The notes beneath the pieces were generated by a model. The model was given only the letters and a program-made list of their open reading frames with translations. It did not search any database and was not told the DNA's origin. The translations under genes and the position numbers were made by a program. A stretch of DNA of 64,000 nucleotides from JAOTVV01 sp039591075 (lineage in GTDB: Bacteria; Gemmatimonadota; Gemmatimonadetes; Gemmatimonadales; GWC2-71-9): contig JBDHEI010000001.1 of the NCBI GenBank assembly GCA_039591075.1, positions 62,001-126,000 of the forward strand, written 5' to 3'. Positions 1-6,410 of the stretch are shown in pieces (position 1 is the first letter of the stretch; each line of letters starts with the position of its first letter).

Positions 1-37
1 GACATCGCTGGCTCCGGTGGCTAAACGCGTGAAGATA

Positions 38-69
38 GCGACCGGTGTGCCTTCGCGGACACCGGTCGC
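38..69 (-). terminator. Hairpin terminator after the GyrI-like/AraC gene pair
   Basis: Perfect 11-bp inverted repeat, GCGACCGGTGT (38-48) and ACACCGGTCGC (59-69), with a 10-nt loop. It lies 20 bp beyond the stop codon of the leftward gene ending at 90. The T-rich tract after it on the minus strand is weak. The first 24 bases can also be read on the plus strand as codons ending in TAA, so the hairpin might be shared with a convergent gene lying outside the window. Confidence 0.6.
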
Positions 70-89
70 GTTGGGCGAGCCCGTCGGAC

Positions 90-725
90 CTACTTCTGGC
101 TGAGGGGCAGCCTCAGGATTGTCCGCAGTCTGTCCGGTGGCACTCGTCGGGGATCGGAGAGATAGATCTCGTGGTGGGGTCCGTCGTAGCGGTACCCCTT
201 TGACTCGGCGAACGCGAGCATCGGTCGGACGGTCTGCATCTCCTGATCGTATGGACCGACATGCAGCATCTGGACGCAGACCCCCTGGGTGAGCGCGTAC
301 AGCTCGACTTCATCGGCCCGATCGCCCTTCCCCTTCTCGGTGAGCTTCTCGACCGCGTCGGTCAGGTCCCGCCGGCCCACCATTTCCGGGGTGCGGATCA
401 TGAGGCGCCAGTTCATGTCGTCGAGCGGTGGATCGAGCGGGTCGGGCACGCCGGGATCGGGCCAGTATTGGCCCTCCAGCTTGCCGACCACGTAATCTCC
501 TTTGCCTGCGAACTTGCGAGTCATCTTGATGGTGAAGGCCACACCAAAGAGGGCACCCAGCTTGGCCTGAAATTCGTCGCCGCCGGGTCGGCCGCGTCCG
601 GTCACGGCGAGATAGTGTGCCGCTCCCACGGTCACGAGCTGTGGAGTGGCCGGAGCCACGTACTCGGCGCTGTGCTTCTTGAAGAGATCGATCTTCTCCG
701 TGACTGCAGTGCGCTTGATCCCCAT
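90..725 (-). CDS. GyrI-like small-molecule-binding domain protein
   Basis: 211-aa cytosolic protein of the GyrI/effector-binding (SOUL/BRE-like) fold. Typical features are the segment reading VCVQMLHVGPYDQEMQTV near residue 145 and the C-terminal half with KGYRYDGPHHEIYLSDPRR, both standard for GyrI-like proteins that bind small hydrophobic ligands. There is no DNA-binding domain. The ATG at 725 is chosen because it follows a GAGGGAGCA ribosome site; an in-frame start at 863 would run into the upstream gene. It begins 12 bp after the AraC-type regulator, which itself ends in the same fold, so the two are probably co-transcribed. Ligand unknown. Confidence 0.8.
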   Translation of the reverse strand: MGIKRTAVTEKIDLFKKHSAEYVAPATPQLVTVGAAHYLAVTGRGRPGGDEFQAKLGALFGVAFTIKMTRKFAGKGDYVVGKLEGQYWPDPGVPDPLDPPLDDMNWRLMIRTPEMVGRRDLTDAVEKLTEKGKGDRADEVELYALTQGVCVQMLHVGPYDQEMQTVRPMLAFAESKGYRYDGPHHEIYLSDPRRVPPDRLRTILRLPLSQK

Positions 726-736
726 TGCTCCCTCCC

Positions 737-1639
737 TCACGTCGATTCGAGCGGCATGTAGATATCGGTGAGCAATTCCGCCGGCTCGGTGCTCTCGGGG
801 CTGTTGAGATAGGCCTCGAGGCAGGGCGCCGAGCGGAGGGCACGCCCACTCCGTGGAATCCACTCACCACAGAGCTTGCCATACGTCTCGCCGAGACGGT
901 CGTACGGTCCGTGATGGGTGGTGACCGCGTAATCGCCCTCCGGGATAGTCTGGACACCGATCGGCCCCGCGGGCTCGAAACTCTCATCCACGGTCACGCA
1001 GCAGTCGTAGCGTGTCCTCGCGGTCGGTGTGATGTCGGGGTCGTCATGACACATGCCGATGAATTTCGTTCCAGCCCCAAGCAGTCCTGCCGCGCCCATG
1101 CGGGTGAGGAAGTCATCCCACACGGGCGCGCACTGGTCGTATGGGCCGATGTGACGGGTGAAGGCGACACGCCAGGGTCCCAGGTGTTGAATGGAGACCT
1201 GCATGGTCGCACCTCCGGGTTCCAGGGGTGTGAATGCGCCGCCGGCGTCGGACGGAGCGTACCGTACTCCTGAGGGCGCCGTACTGAATCGGGGCTGTCG
1301 GTGTCGCGCCCGGAAGGCCGACGGCGAGGACCCCGTCATGGCGCGGAATGCCCGGGTGAAGGCTTGGTGGCTCTCGTAGCCCGCATCGAGCGCGATTCGT
1401 GTCACTGCGTCCCGGGTGGACCGGAGCCGTAGGGCGGCACGCTCCAGCCGGATACGGCGGATGTGTGCCTTGAGGCTCTCCCCAACCATCCCGCGGAAGA
1501 TTCGGTGGAAGTGGTAGGGCGAAAGATGGGCGAGGCCGGCCAATTCCTCGAGAGATAGCTCCCGGTCGAGATTCTGTTGGATGAACACGAGCACGCGGAG
1601 CATCCGCTCTCGGTAGTCATCGAACGTCACCGGTTTCAT
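737..1639 (-). CDS. AraC-family regulator with C-terminal GyrI-like effector domain
   Basis: 300-aa transcription factor. Residues about 8-110 are a double helix-turn-helix AraC/XylS domain (SLEELAGLAHLSPYHFHRIF, then the second helix pair around ALDAGYESHQAFTRAFRAM). Residues about 140-300 are a GyrI-like effector-binding domain with two HxGPYD motifs (HIGPYDQC and HHGPYDRLG). This is the architecture of the Rob/SoxS-like 'AraC + GyrI-like' regulators that sense amphipathic compounds. ATG at 1639 follows ACGGAGCGATC. It is the first gene of a two-gene unit with the stand-alone GyrI-like protein downstream, which may act as a ligand sponge or modulate the same signal (inference). Confidence 0.88.
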   Translation of the reverse strand: MKPVTFDDYRERMLRVLVFIQQNLDRELSLEELAGLAHLSPYHFHRIFRGMVGESLKAHIRRIRLERAALRLRSTRDAVTRIALDAGYESHQAFTRAFRAMTGSSPSAFRARHRQPRFSTAPSGVRYAPSDAGGAFTPLEPGGATMQVSIQHLGPWRVAFTRHIGPYDQCAPVWDDFLTRMGAAGLLGAGTKFIGMCHDDPDITPTARTRYDCCVTVDESFEPAGPIGVQTIPEGDYAVTTHHGPYDRLGETYGKLCGEWIPRSGRALRSAPCLEAYLNSPESTEPAELLTDIYMPLEST

Positions 1640-1999
1640 GATCGCTCCGTCACCATCACCATGTTATCCCACGGACGGCCATGACGCTTGATCTCCCTTG
1701 CTGAATTGTCGGCAGAAACCCCGGTGGGGCCACCGTCACGGTCAGCAGGACCGTTGGTCAAAGCTATGCCACGGTTGCAGATCGCGTCGCAGTACCTGAT
1801 TCTGCAATAGAAGCGCTCGGTTTTGAGATGCCCCGCCAACCATCTCCCTTTCTAACTCCTTGTCAAATAGGACCTTGTACTGGTCTTCGCCCCCGTGGAT
1901 GCGTCATTGCGTTGAGGGCCTGGGCATATGGTCCGTCACCATCGTCCGGCCGTAACACCACGACGCCCGGCTCTTACCTCCCGTCTGGAGGAGTCCCTG
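1640..1999. other. 360-bp intergenic region between divergent genes
   Basis: No credible coding frame. It must hold the promoters of the leftward AraC-type gene and the rightward lipoprotein gene. I could not pick a convincing -35/-10 pair or operator by eye; the stretch around 1845-1885 is locally more AT-rich than its surroundings. Confidence 0.5.
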
Positions 2000-2416
2000 A
2001 TGAGAAAGCACATGACAATCTCGCGGACGCTGCGACTCGCGACGGCTGCGCTCTCGGTAGCCGTGTTTGCCGCATGCGATGGCGGAGCCCCCCTGGGCCC
2101 GGACAACCAGCTCCAGGTCACCAACGCGACCGACAGCTTTCAGTGGCAGGCCTCTGCGATGGACAACGTGTCGCAGACGCTCAGCTACACGTGGCAGAAC
2201 ACCGGCACGACGGCCAACATCGACCAGTCCGGCAGCCTCACCGGTGGTTCCGCGACCCTTACCGTGAGCGACGCCGACGGGACGGAGGTCTACACGCGGA
2301 GCATGGGTGAGACCGGGACGTTCCAGACGACGAGCGGCACGTCAGGAATGTGGAGCCTCGAAGTCAGGCTGTCCGGCGCGAACGGCATGCTCAACTTCCG
2401 CGCACAGAAGCCATAG
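2000..2416 (+). CDS. Small lipoprotein of unknown function
   Basis: 138-aa exported protein. Residues 1-24 form a signal peptide with a lipobox ending FAAC, so the Cys at about position 24 would be lipidated. The mature part is Thr/Ser-rich and beta-rich (TDSFQWQASAMDNVSQTLSY, then SLTGGSATLTVSDADG), like a small beta-sandwich domain. ATG at 2000 is preceded by GGAGGAG, which decides it over an upstream in-frame start at 1928. No family recognised. It is monocistronic: a hairpin follows and the next gene is on the other strand. Confidence 0.75.
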   Translation: MRKHMTISRTLRLATAALSVAVFAACDGGAPLGPDNQLQVTNATDSFQWQASAMDNVSQTLSYTWQNTGTTANIDQSGSLTGGSATLTVSDADGTEVYTRSMGETGTFQTTSGTSGMWSLEVRLSGANGMLNFRAQKP

Positions 2417-2456
2417 CGGCGAGGCACGGGCCATACGGCCACGCGCTCGAGCACAA

Positions 2457-2491
2457 GCGCCCCGCCGCCGAAACATCGGGCGACGGGGCGC
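2457..2491. terminator. Terminator between convergent genes
   Basis: GCGCCCCG (2457-2464) pairs with CGGGGCGC (2484-2491); the 19-nt interior can pair further (CGCC with GGCG). It sits between the rightward lipoprotein ending at 2416 and the leftward gene ending at 2526, so it may serve both. Confidence 0.5.
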
Positions 2492-2525
2492 GCTTCGCTC
2501 ACCGCTGCTCAGGTGGTGAGGACCT

Positions 2526-3047
2526 TCAGTTCGGCTTCTTCGGGGTCGGCACCATGATGTGCACGTAGGGCGTCCCCTTCCACATCACCCAGGGACCACC
2601 GTTGTGTGGGTCGGTCGGCGACCCTTCCAGCGTCTTGTGATCGGGAACGATGATCATGATGTGTGGGATGCTCTCGCTGATCCACTGGTTTGTGGGGGTG
2701 GGGCCTTTTGCGTACGGCTCAATGTTGGACTCGGGGGAACCCCCGGCCAACATGTATCCAAAGCCCATCGTGGTGTACCTCGGTGTCTGCTTGTTCATCC
2801 ATGCGTGCGCCCAGTTGAGCCATGGCGCATCGAGGCACATGGGGTCGTTACCAGAAGACTCTGGGTTGTCTGGCATACAGGTCCAGGCATTGGTGCCTTC
2901 TCGCAGCACCGTCCCGTCCCAGTCGCTTACAGTCGCGTTGGCTGCGATCGACGCCGGTGCGGCGCTCATCGCGTTGGCAAGCTTGTTCGGGTTCTTGGCG
3001 TAACTACGACGAGGGAAGCGAGTACTGTCCGCATGGAACCTCCTCAT
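2526..3047 (-). CDS. Conserved exported protein of unknown function, signal peptide apparently frame-disrupted
   Basis: 173-aa reading frame. From about residue 20 it matches a conserved bacterial family of unknown function that I recognise by the segments MSAAPASIAANATVSDWDG, LREGTNAWTCMPDNP, GNDPMCLDAPWLNWAHAW, TTMGFGYMLAGG, and GGPWVMWKGTPYVHIMVP. Family members normally carry a Sec signal peptide. Here the in-frame N-terminus is charged (Arg/His/Asp rich), not a signal. In the next frame an ATG at 3035, perfectly placed after AGGAGG, reads MRTVLASLVVV, a typical signal start, before running out of frame. A small indel near 3000 is therefore likely, natural or from assembly. Monocistronic. 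Confidence 0.7.
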   Translation of the reverse strand: MRRFHADSTRFPRRSYAKNPNKLANAMSAAPASIAANATVSDWDGTVLREGTNAWTCMPDNPESSGNDPMCLDAPWLNWAHAWMNKQTPRYTTMGFGYMLAGGSPESNIEPYAKGPTPTNQWISESIPHIMIIVPDHKTLEGSPTDPHNGGPWVMWKGTPYVHIMVPTPKKPN

Positions 3048-3447
3048 GATGGGTGGTCGTGGCCGAGCGGGGACCGGGAGATCCGGTCGGGAGGCGCTCG
3101 GCGCAACGCAAAGCTGAACTGCCCGCGTGCGATTGCGGGTCGGGGAGTTGGCTACCGTGAGGGTGACGACGGTCGGTGGTGCCGGCCGAGGTGGGGAGCC
3201 GCGGTGTGGTGGTGATGGGAGGTCGTATGTGCCCAACGGTTCATGCACGGGAGGCAATCGTCCTCCGACAAATCCAGACTATTGCGATCGAAATTAGCCA
3301 GTGCACTGAATTCGTCAAGCTGAGGCGGTACGTACCCTCGTCTCCGGGGAACGGCCAGTGATGCTCGGCGAACGAATATGGGGTCAGCGATGCCGCCGAC
3401 CCCGTATTCCCGTGTGCTTGTCACCGGCTTGAGGTGCCGGCTCGCGG
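3048..3447. other. 400-bp intergenic region
   Basis: No gene supported. It contains the hairpin at 3374-3409 near its right end and must contain the promoter of the leftward gene starting near 3047. Open frames on both strands here have His/Arg-rich, low-plausibility translations and no ribosome sites. Confidence 0.5.
3374..3409 (-). terminator. Terminator after the small lipoprotein gene
   Basis: GAATATGGGGTC (3374-3385) pairs with GACCCCGTATTC (3398-3409), 12 bp with one wobble/mismatch and a 12-nt loop. It lies 39 bp beyond the stop codon of the leftward gene ending at 3448. Confidence 0.6.
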
Positions 3448-3888
3448 TTACTGCCTCACGTACACTGCTCGCACGTCCGCGGGTTCATCGGTCCCGTCCT
3501 GGTCGAAGTCGAACTCCTCGTCCGAGGTCGTCATCGTCAGGGTGTCTCCGGAACGCTGAGCCAGGTAGTCAGTCGGGCTCCCCTGCCCGGACTCCGAGAT
3601 CGTCAGCGTGTCACCGCGCACCTCGACCGTACCGCTCCGGGTCTCTGGAACGTTCCCGGGCTCCTGGATCGTGACAGTGTAGTTGCCATCAGCCATGATC
3701 ATGAGGGACAGGGAGCCACCCACGGCGACGAGATCGACGGTCTGCGCCGTGTTCGCCGGATTCGTGAAGCGGTACTCGCTAGCGACCCACGAACCGGCCA
3801 GATCCACCGGTTGGATGCCGGTCGCATCGCCGCAGCCGATCAAGAGAGGCGTGGTGAGAGCCAACAGGGTGAACGTTGCGCGAGTCAT
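3448..3888 (-). CDS. Lipocalin-like small lipoprotein
   Basis: 146-aa lipoprotein. Signal peptide with lipobox LLIGC at about residue 18; the mature part begins DATGIQPVDLAGSWVASEYRF and runs through alternating strands (LSLMIMADGNYTVTIQEPG, SGTVEVRGDTLTISESG, SGDTLTMTTSDEEF) ending in an acidic DFDQDGTDEP segment. The GxW motif and strand pattern fit the lipocalin-like families seen as small lipoproteins, but no precise assignment is possible. ATG at 3888 follows CGGAGGCTTCAA, so the in-frame upstream start at 3909 is not needed. Monocistronic with its own terminator. Confidence 0.75.
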   Translation of the reverse strand: MTRATFTLLALTTPLLIGCGDATGIQPVDLAGSWVASEYRFTNPANTAQTVDLVAVGGSLSLMIMADGNYTVTIQEPGNVPETRSGTVEVRGDTLTISESGQGSPTDYLAQRSGDTLTMTTSDEEFDFDQDGTDEPADVRAVYVRQ

Positions 3889-4036
3889 TTGAAGCCTCCG
3901 TACGAGCATGGCTCGTGAATAGCGGCCCGCGGGAGGACTGGGCGACCAGTCACGTCGCGGGACAATCGACGCGAATAATGATGAGCGCGATCGTGATTAT
4001 CTGTGACCTATCCGACACCAGACGCAACGCATGGAG

Positions 4037-4074
4037 TTGACAATGTGTACTGAGTAGTATACACTACACAGTAC
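4037..4074 (+). promoter_or_regulatory. Promoter with 28-bp palindromic operator, leaderless XRE gene
   Basis: TTGACA (4037-4042), 17 bp, TACACT (4060-4065) form a good sigma-70-type promoter. Transcription would begin near 4072, only about 4 nt before the ATG at 4076, and no Shine-Dalgarno sequence exists, so the mRNA looks leaderless. A near-perfect 28-bp palindrome at 4047-4074 has arms starting GTACTG and containing GTAGT, with two mismatched pairs. It covers the -10 and start point and abuts the start codon, the expected position of an autorepressor site. Confidence 0.7.
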
Positions 4075-4075
4075 G

Positions 4076-4429
4076 ATGTCCAGTTTCGGCTCGTATATCC
4101 GGGAGCGCCGAGAGCGCCTAAAGGCAAGTGACGCAACGTTTTCCGTGCGACAGTTGGCGGGGCGGATCGGTGTGGAGCCGTCGTTCCTGAGTAAGGTGGA
4201 GCGGGGCGAAACCCCGCCGCCCTCGGAGGAAAAGGTGAAGGCGCTGGCCAGTGAGCTGGGTGAAGACCCGGACGTGCTCCTGGCGCTGGCTGGGAAGGTT
4301 TCGTCGGATCTGCAGGAGGCCATCCGCAAGCGCCCGGAGCTGTTTGCCGCGGTGATCCGCGAGCTCAAGGACATGCCGGATCACGCGGTGCTCGGCATGG
4401 TGCGAGAGGTGAGGGATGGAAAATGGTGA
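4076..4429 (+). CDS. XRE-family helix-turn-helix regulator
   Basis: 117-aa DNA-binding protein. Residues about 5-70 are a Cro/CI-type helix-turn-helix: VRQLAGRIGVEPSFLSKVERG with the typical ERGE turn. Residues 70-117 (EDPDVLLALAGKVSSDLQE, ELFAAVIRELKDMPDHAV) form the C-terminal helical tail that I associate with a widespread family of short XRE regulators, often next to accessory or stress genes. Starting at ATG 4076, it directly follows its own palindromic operator, so autorepression is likely. The next gene starts 77 bp downstream past a set of short repeats and may be controlled with it. Confidence 0.88.
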   Translation: MSSFGSYIRERRERLKASDATFSVRQLAGRIGVEPSFLSKVERGETPPPSEEKVKALASELGEDPDVLLALAGKVSSDLQEAIRKRPELFAAVIRELKDMPDHAVLGMVREVRDGKW

Positions 4430-4431
4430 AG

Positions 4432-4486
4432 TAGGCGGTTAGGCGGGTAGGCGGTAATGGTCCCCTTACCGACGTACCGCCTACCC
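4432..4486 (+). repeat. Three tandem TAGGCGG(T/G) octamers plus one inverted copy
   Basis: TAGGCGGT (4432-4439), TAGGCGGG (4440-4447), TAGGCGGT (4448-4455) stand in tandem, and ACCGCCTA (4476-4483) is an inverted copy. The third unit and the inverted copy form a perfect 12-bp stem, GGGTAGGCGGTA (4445-4456) with TACCGCCTACCC (4475-4486), around an 18-nt loop. It lies between the XRE gene and the next gene and ends 4 bp before the AAAGGAG ribosome site of the latter, so it could be an attenuator, a protein-binding array or a dispersed repeat. Confidence 0.7.
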
Positions 4487-4506
4487 CCTGAAAGGAGCGT
4501 CCCACG

Positions 4507-5508
4507 ATGATCGAGCTCAATCGCGATGCACTGAGATTCCGGTTTCCCGAAGTGCACGAACGCGCCGAGGTGCGTATCGAGTTCCAGCGCACGCTCCGCA
4601 TTCCGGATGATGGGAAGGAGTATCCACTCCCAGCGGGGCTCGGGCGGTTCCCTTTGCGGCACGTTGATGACTTTCCGCAGCGCGTTCCGGGTCGGTGGCT
4701 CGAGCACGGCGGGGTAATGCTGCCGATGTATCAGTCGGAGGCGCTGTGGATCAACTTCTCCGGGGACTACCCGTTCGCCGTCAAGGTCGCGGCGGGCAAG
4801 ATCAACGCGGTGACCGGCAAGCCGTGGTCCAACGGCCTGAACCGCGGGCCGCAGGACTACGTCGTGGTGCCGGAGCAGCCGTGGTTGGATGGGTACTGCG
4901 TGAAGAAAGGCATCATCCGGCAGTTCGTGGCAATGCCGCTCGGCGCCGGCTATACCGCGGAGGAACAGATCACGGGCGAGGCCGAGCACGGTGGGATCCA
5001 GATCATCGCCTACCCGATGAAACGGAAGGTCTACGAGCGCCGATTCCCGACCCGACCCGTCATGGACGAGATGCTCCCGGCGATGGCAATGAGTGGTCTG
5101 TCGTTGGGCAGATCGCTCGACATGGGGCTCGGCGCCGGTGGCAGGATGCGGCAGGAGATCTACGACGATCCGTTCGACTTCTCGGATTGGGACACAGACA
5201 ACGCGTCACGGTGTTTCGTCCACCTCGCCAATTCGCTCATGTGGCGTGAGATCGCCGGTGAGGCCCCTCCCACCACGCCACTCACCTCCCGTGAGTACAC
5301 CAAGCATGGCATACCGTGGTTCGAGTACTACTCGGACGGGGAGGCCGTCCAAGGCTCGACGATTCTGGATGGGATCAAGAGCGTGTTCGAGCTGGGCAAG
5401 TCGAAGAAAGAGGTCCCGCTCGCCGAGAACGAGAGTGTCGTGATCGACCACGTTGTCGAGCTACGCAAGGGCCTCGCAAAGGGCCAGGTGCGAGAGGGCG
5501 CGTTCTGA
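4507..5508 (+). CDS. Conserved cytosolic protein of unknown function (333 aa)
   Basis: 333-aa soluble protein with no signal peptide or membrane segment. I recognise it as a conserved bacterial protein of unknown function by blocks such as DDGKEYPLPAGLGRFPLRHV, WLEHGGVMLPMYQSEALW, AVKVAAGKINAVTGKPW, QDYVVVPEQPWLDGYCV, GMRQEIYDDP-like (here RMRQEIYDDPFDFSDWD) and the end ELRKGLAKGQVREGAF. The family is strongly conserved, Trp/Pro-rich and of undetermined biochemistry. ATG at 4507 follows AAAGGAG. It sits downstream of the XRE regulator and may be its target. Confidence 0.82.
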   Translation: MIELNRDALRFRFPEVHERAEVRIEFQRTLRIPDDGKEYPLPAGLGRFPLRHVDDFPQRVPGRWLEHGGVMLPMYQSEALWINFSGDYPFAVKVAAGKINAVTGKPWSNGLNRGPQDYVVVPEQPWLDGYCVKKGIIRQFVAMPLGAGYTAEEQITGEAEHGGIQIIAYPMKRKVYERRFPTRPVMDEMLPAMAMSGLSLGRSLDMGLGAGGRMRQEIYDDPFDFSDWDTDNASRCFVHLANSLMWREIAGEAPPTTPLTSREYTKHGIPWFEYYSDGEAVQGSTILDGIKSVFELGKSKKEVPLAENESVVIDHVVELRKGLAKGQVREGAF

Positions 5509-5592
5509 GCGACGGCGGTGCGAGATCTCCCCTACCGCTTCGGGTGGCCCTCGTATACGTTGCGTGCCCTTGATTCAACCGGAGCGGGTGGA

Positions 5593-6327
5593 ATGAAGAC
5601 ACGAGGTAATAGGTTCGCGCTCGCCATTGCTTCCCTCATGCTCGTTTTGGGGATGTCGACGGCGGTCGCGCAGGATGAGAAGCCCATGGTCGTGACGGTG
5701 GACCTCGGGTTCGTCAATACGGCCGGCAATACGGATGTCACGACGCTCAACGCCGGCGACAAACTGGTCTACACGATGGCGCCGTACGTCTTCACGCAAA
5801 CGTTCAACGTGGTGTATGGCAGGACCGACTCCGTGACGACGGCGAGCCAGTGGAAGGCCGGCGGCCGCCTCGACTACCAGCTCACGCCGCGCCTGTCGCT
5901 ATACGGACAGGCCAGGTATGAGCGCAACACCTTTGCCGGTATCGCGCGGCGGTTCGAGGAATCGGTAGGCGTGGCCGCGCTCTTGTTCGAGTCTGCCGGT
6001 GGCAAGCTCACGGCGGAGGCCGGTGCGTCGCTCAACCAGCAGAAGTCCATCACTGACGTTACCAGCAACTTCACCGCCGGCCGGGTAGCGGCGGAGTACC
6101 GCCGTGCCCTGAGCGAGACGGCGTACTTCACGCTGGGCACGGAGTTCCTGCCGAACTTCGAGACGTCCGAGGACTACCGGATCAACGGTCTCGCCGCCCT
6201 GGTCGCGCCGATCTCGAAGTCGATCGCCCTCAAGGCGTCGTACGAGGTACGGTACGATCGTCTGCCCGAGCCCGGGTTCCAGAAGAGCGATCGGATCCTC
6301 ACGACAGGACTGCAGATCGTTTTCTGA
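5593..6327 (+). CDS. DUF481 family outer-membrane beta-barrel protein
   Basis: 244-aa protein with a cleavable signal peptide (residues 1-26, ending TAVAQ). The mature part alternates short amphipathic strands (VVTVDLGFVNTAGNTDVTTL, WKAGGRLDYQLTPRLSLYGQ, YEVRYDRLPEPGFQKSD) and ends in the aromatic residue Phe of TTGLQIVF, the usual outer-membrane insertion signal. This is the DUF481/YdiY pattern: GNTD near the N-terminus and a Y-x-R-N-T-F-x-G turn. ATG at 5593 is the start because it begins the signal sequence; the in-frame upstream start lacks support. Followed by a strong terminator. Confidence 0.82.
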   Translation: MKTRGNRFALAIASLMLVLGMSTAVAQDEKPMVVTVDLGFVNTAGNTDVTTLNAGDKLVYTMAPYVFTQTFNVVYGRTDSVTTASQWKAGGRLDYQLTPRLSLYGQARYERNTFAGIARRFEESVGVAALLFESAGGKLTAEAGASLNQQKSITDVTSNFTAGRVAAEYRRALSETAYFTLGTEFLPNFETSEDYRINGLAALVAPISKSIALKASYEVRYDRLPEPGFQKSDRILTTGLQIVF

Positions 6328-6345
6328 TCACGCATGAACGCAACG

Positions 6346-6379
6346 ACAACGGGAGGCGGTTTCCACCGCCTCCCGTTGT
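6346..6379. terminator. Strong bidirectional terminator
   Basis: Perfect 15-bp stem ACAACGGGAGGCGGT (6346-6360) with ACCGCCTCCCGTTGT (6365-6379) and a TTCC tetraloop. It lies between the rightward DUF481 gene (ends 6327) and the leftward S46 peptidase gene (ends 6411). Confidence 0.8.
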
Positions 6380-6410
6380 GCATTTGCCGGTCCTCCGGGT
6401 GTTGAGACGG

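Noticed and set aside
1..24. Possible end of a plus-strand gene (seven codons then TAA)
   Set aside because: Too short to support; kept only as a remark at the adjoining hairpin.
3152..3424. Minus-strand 90-aa frame in the 3048-3447 spacer
   Set aside because: His/Pro/Arg-rich product and overlaps a terminator hairpin; no ribosome site.
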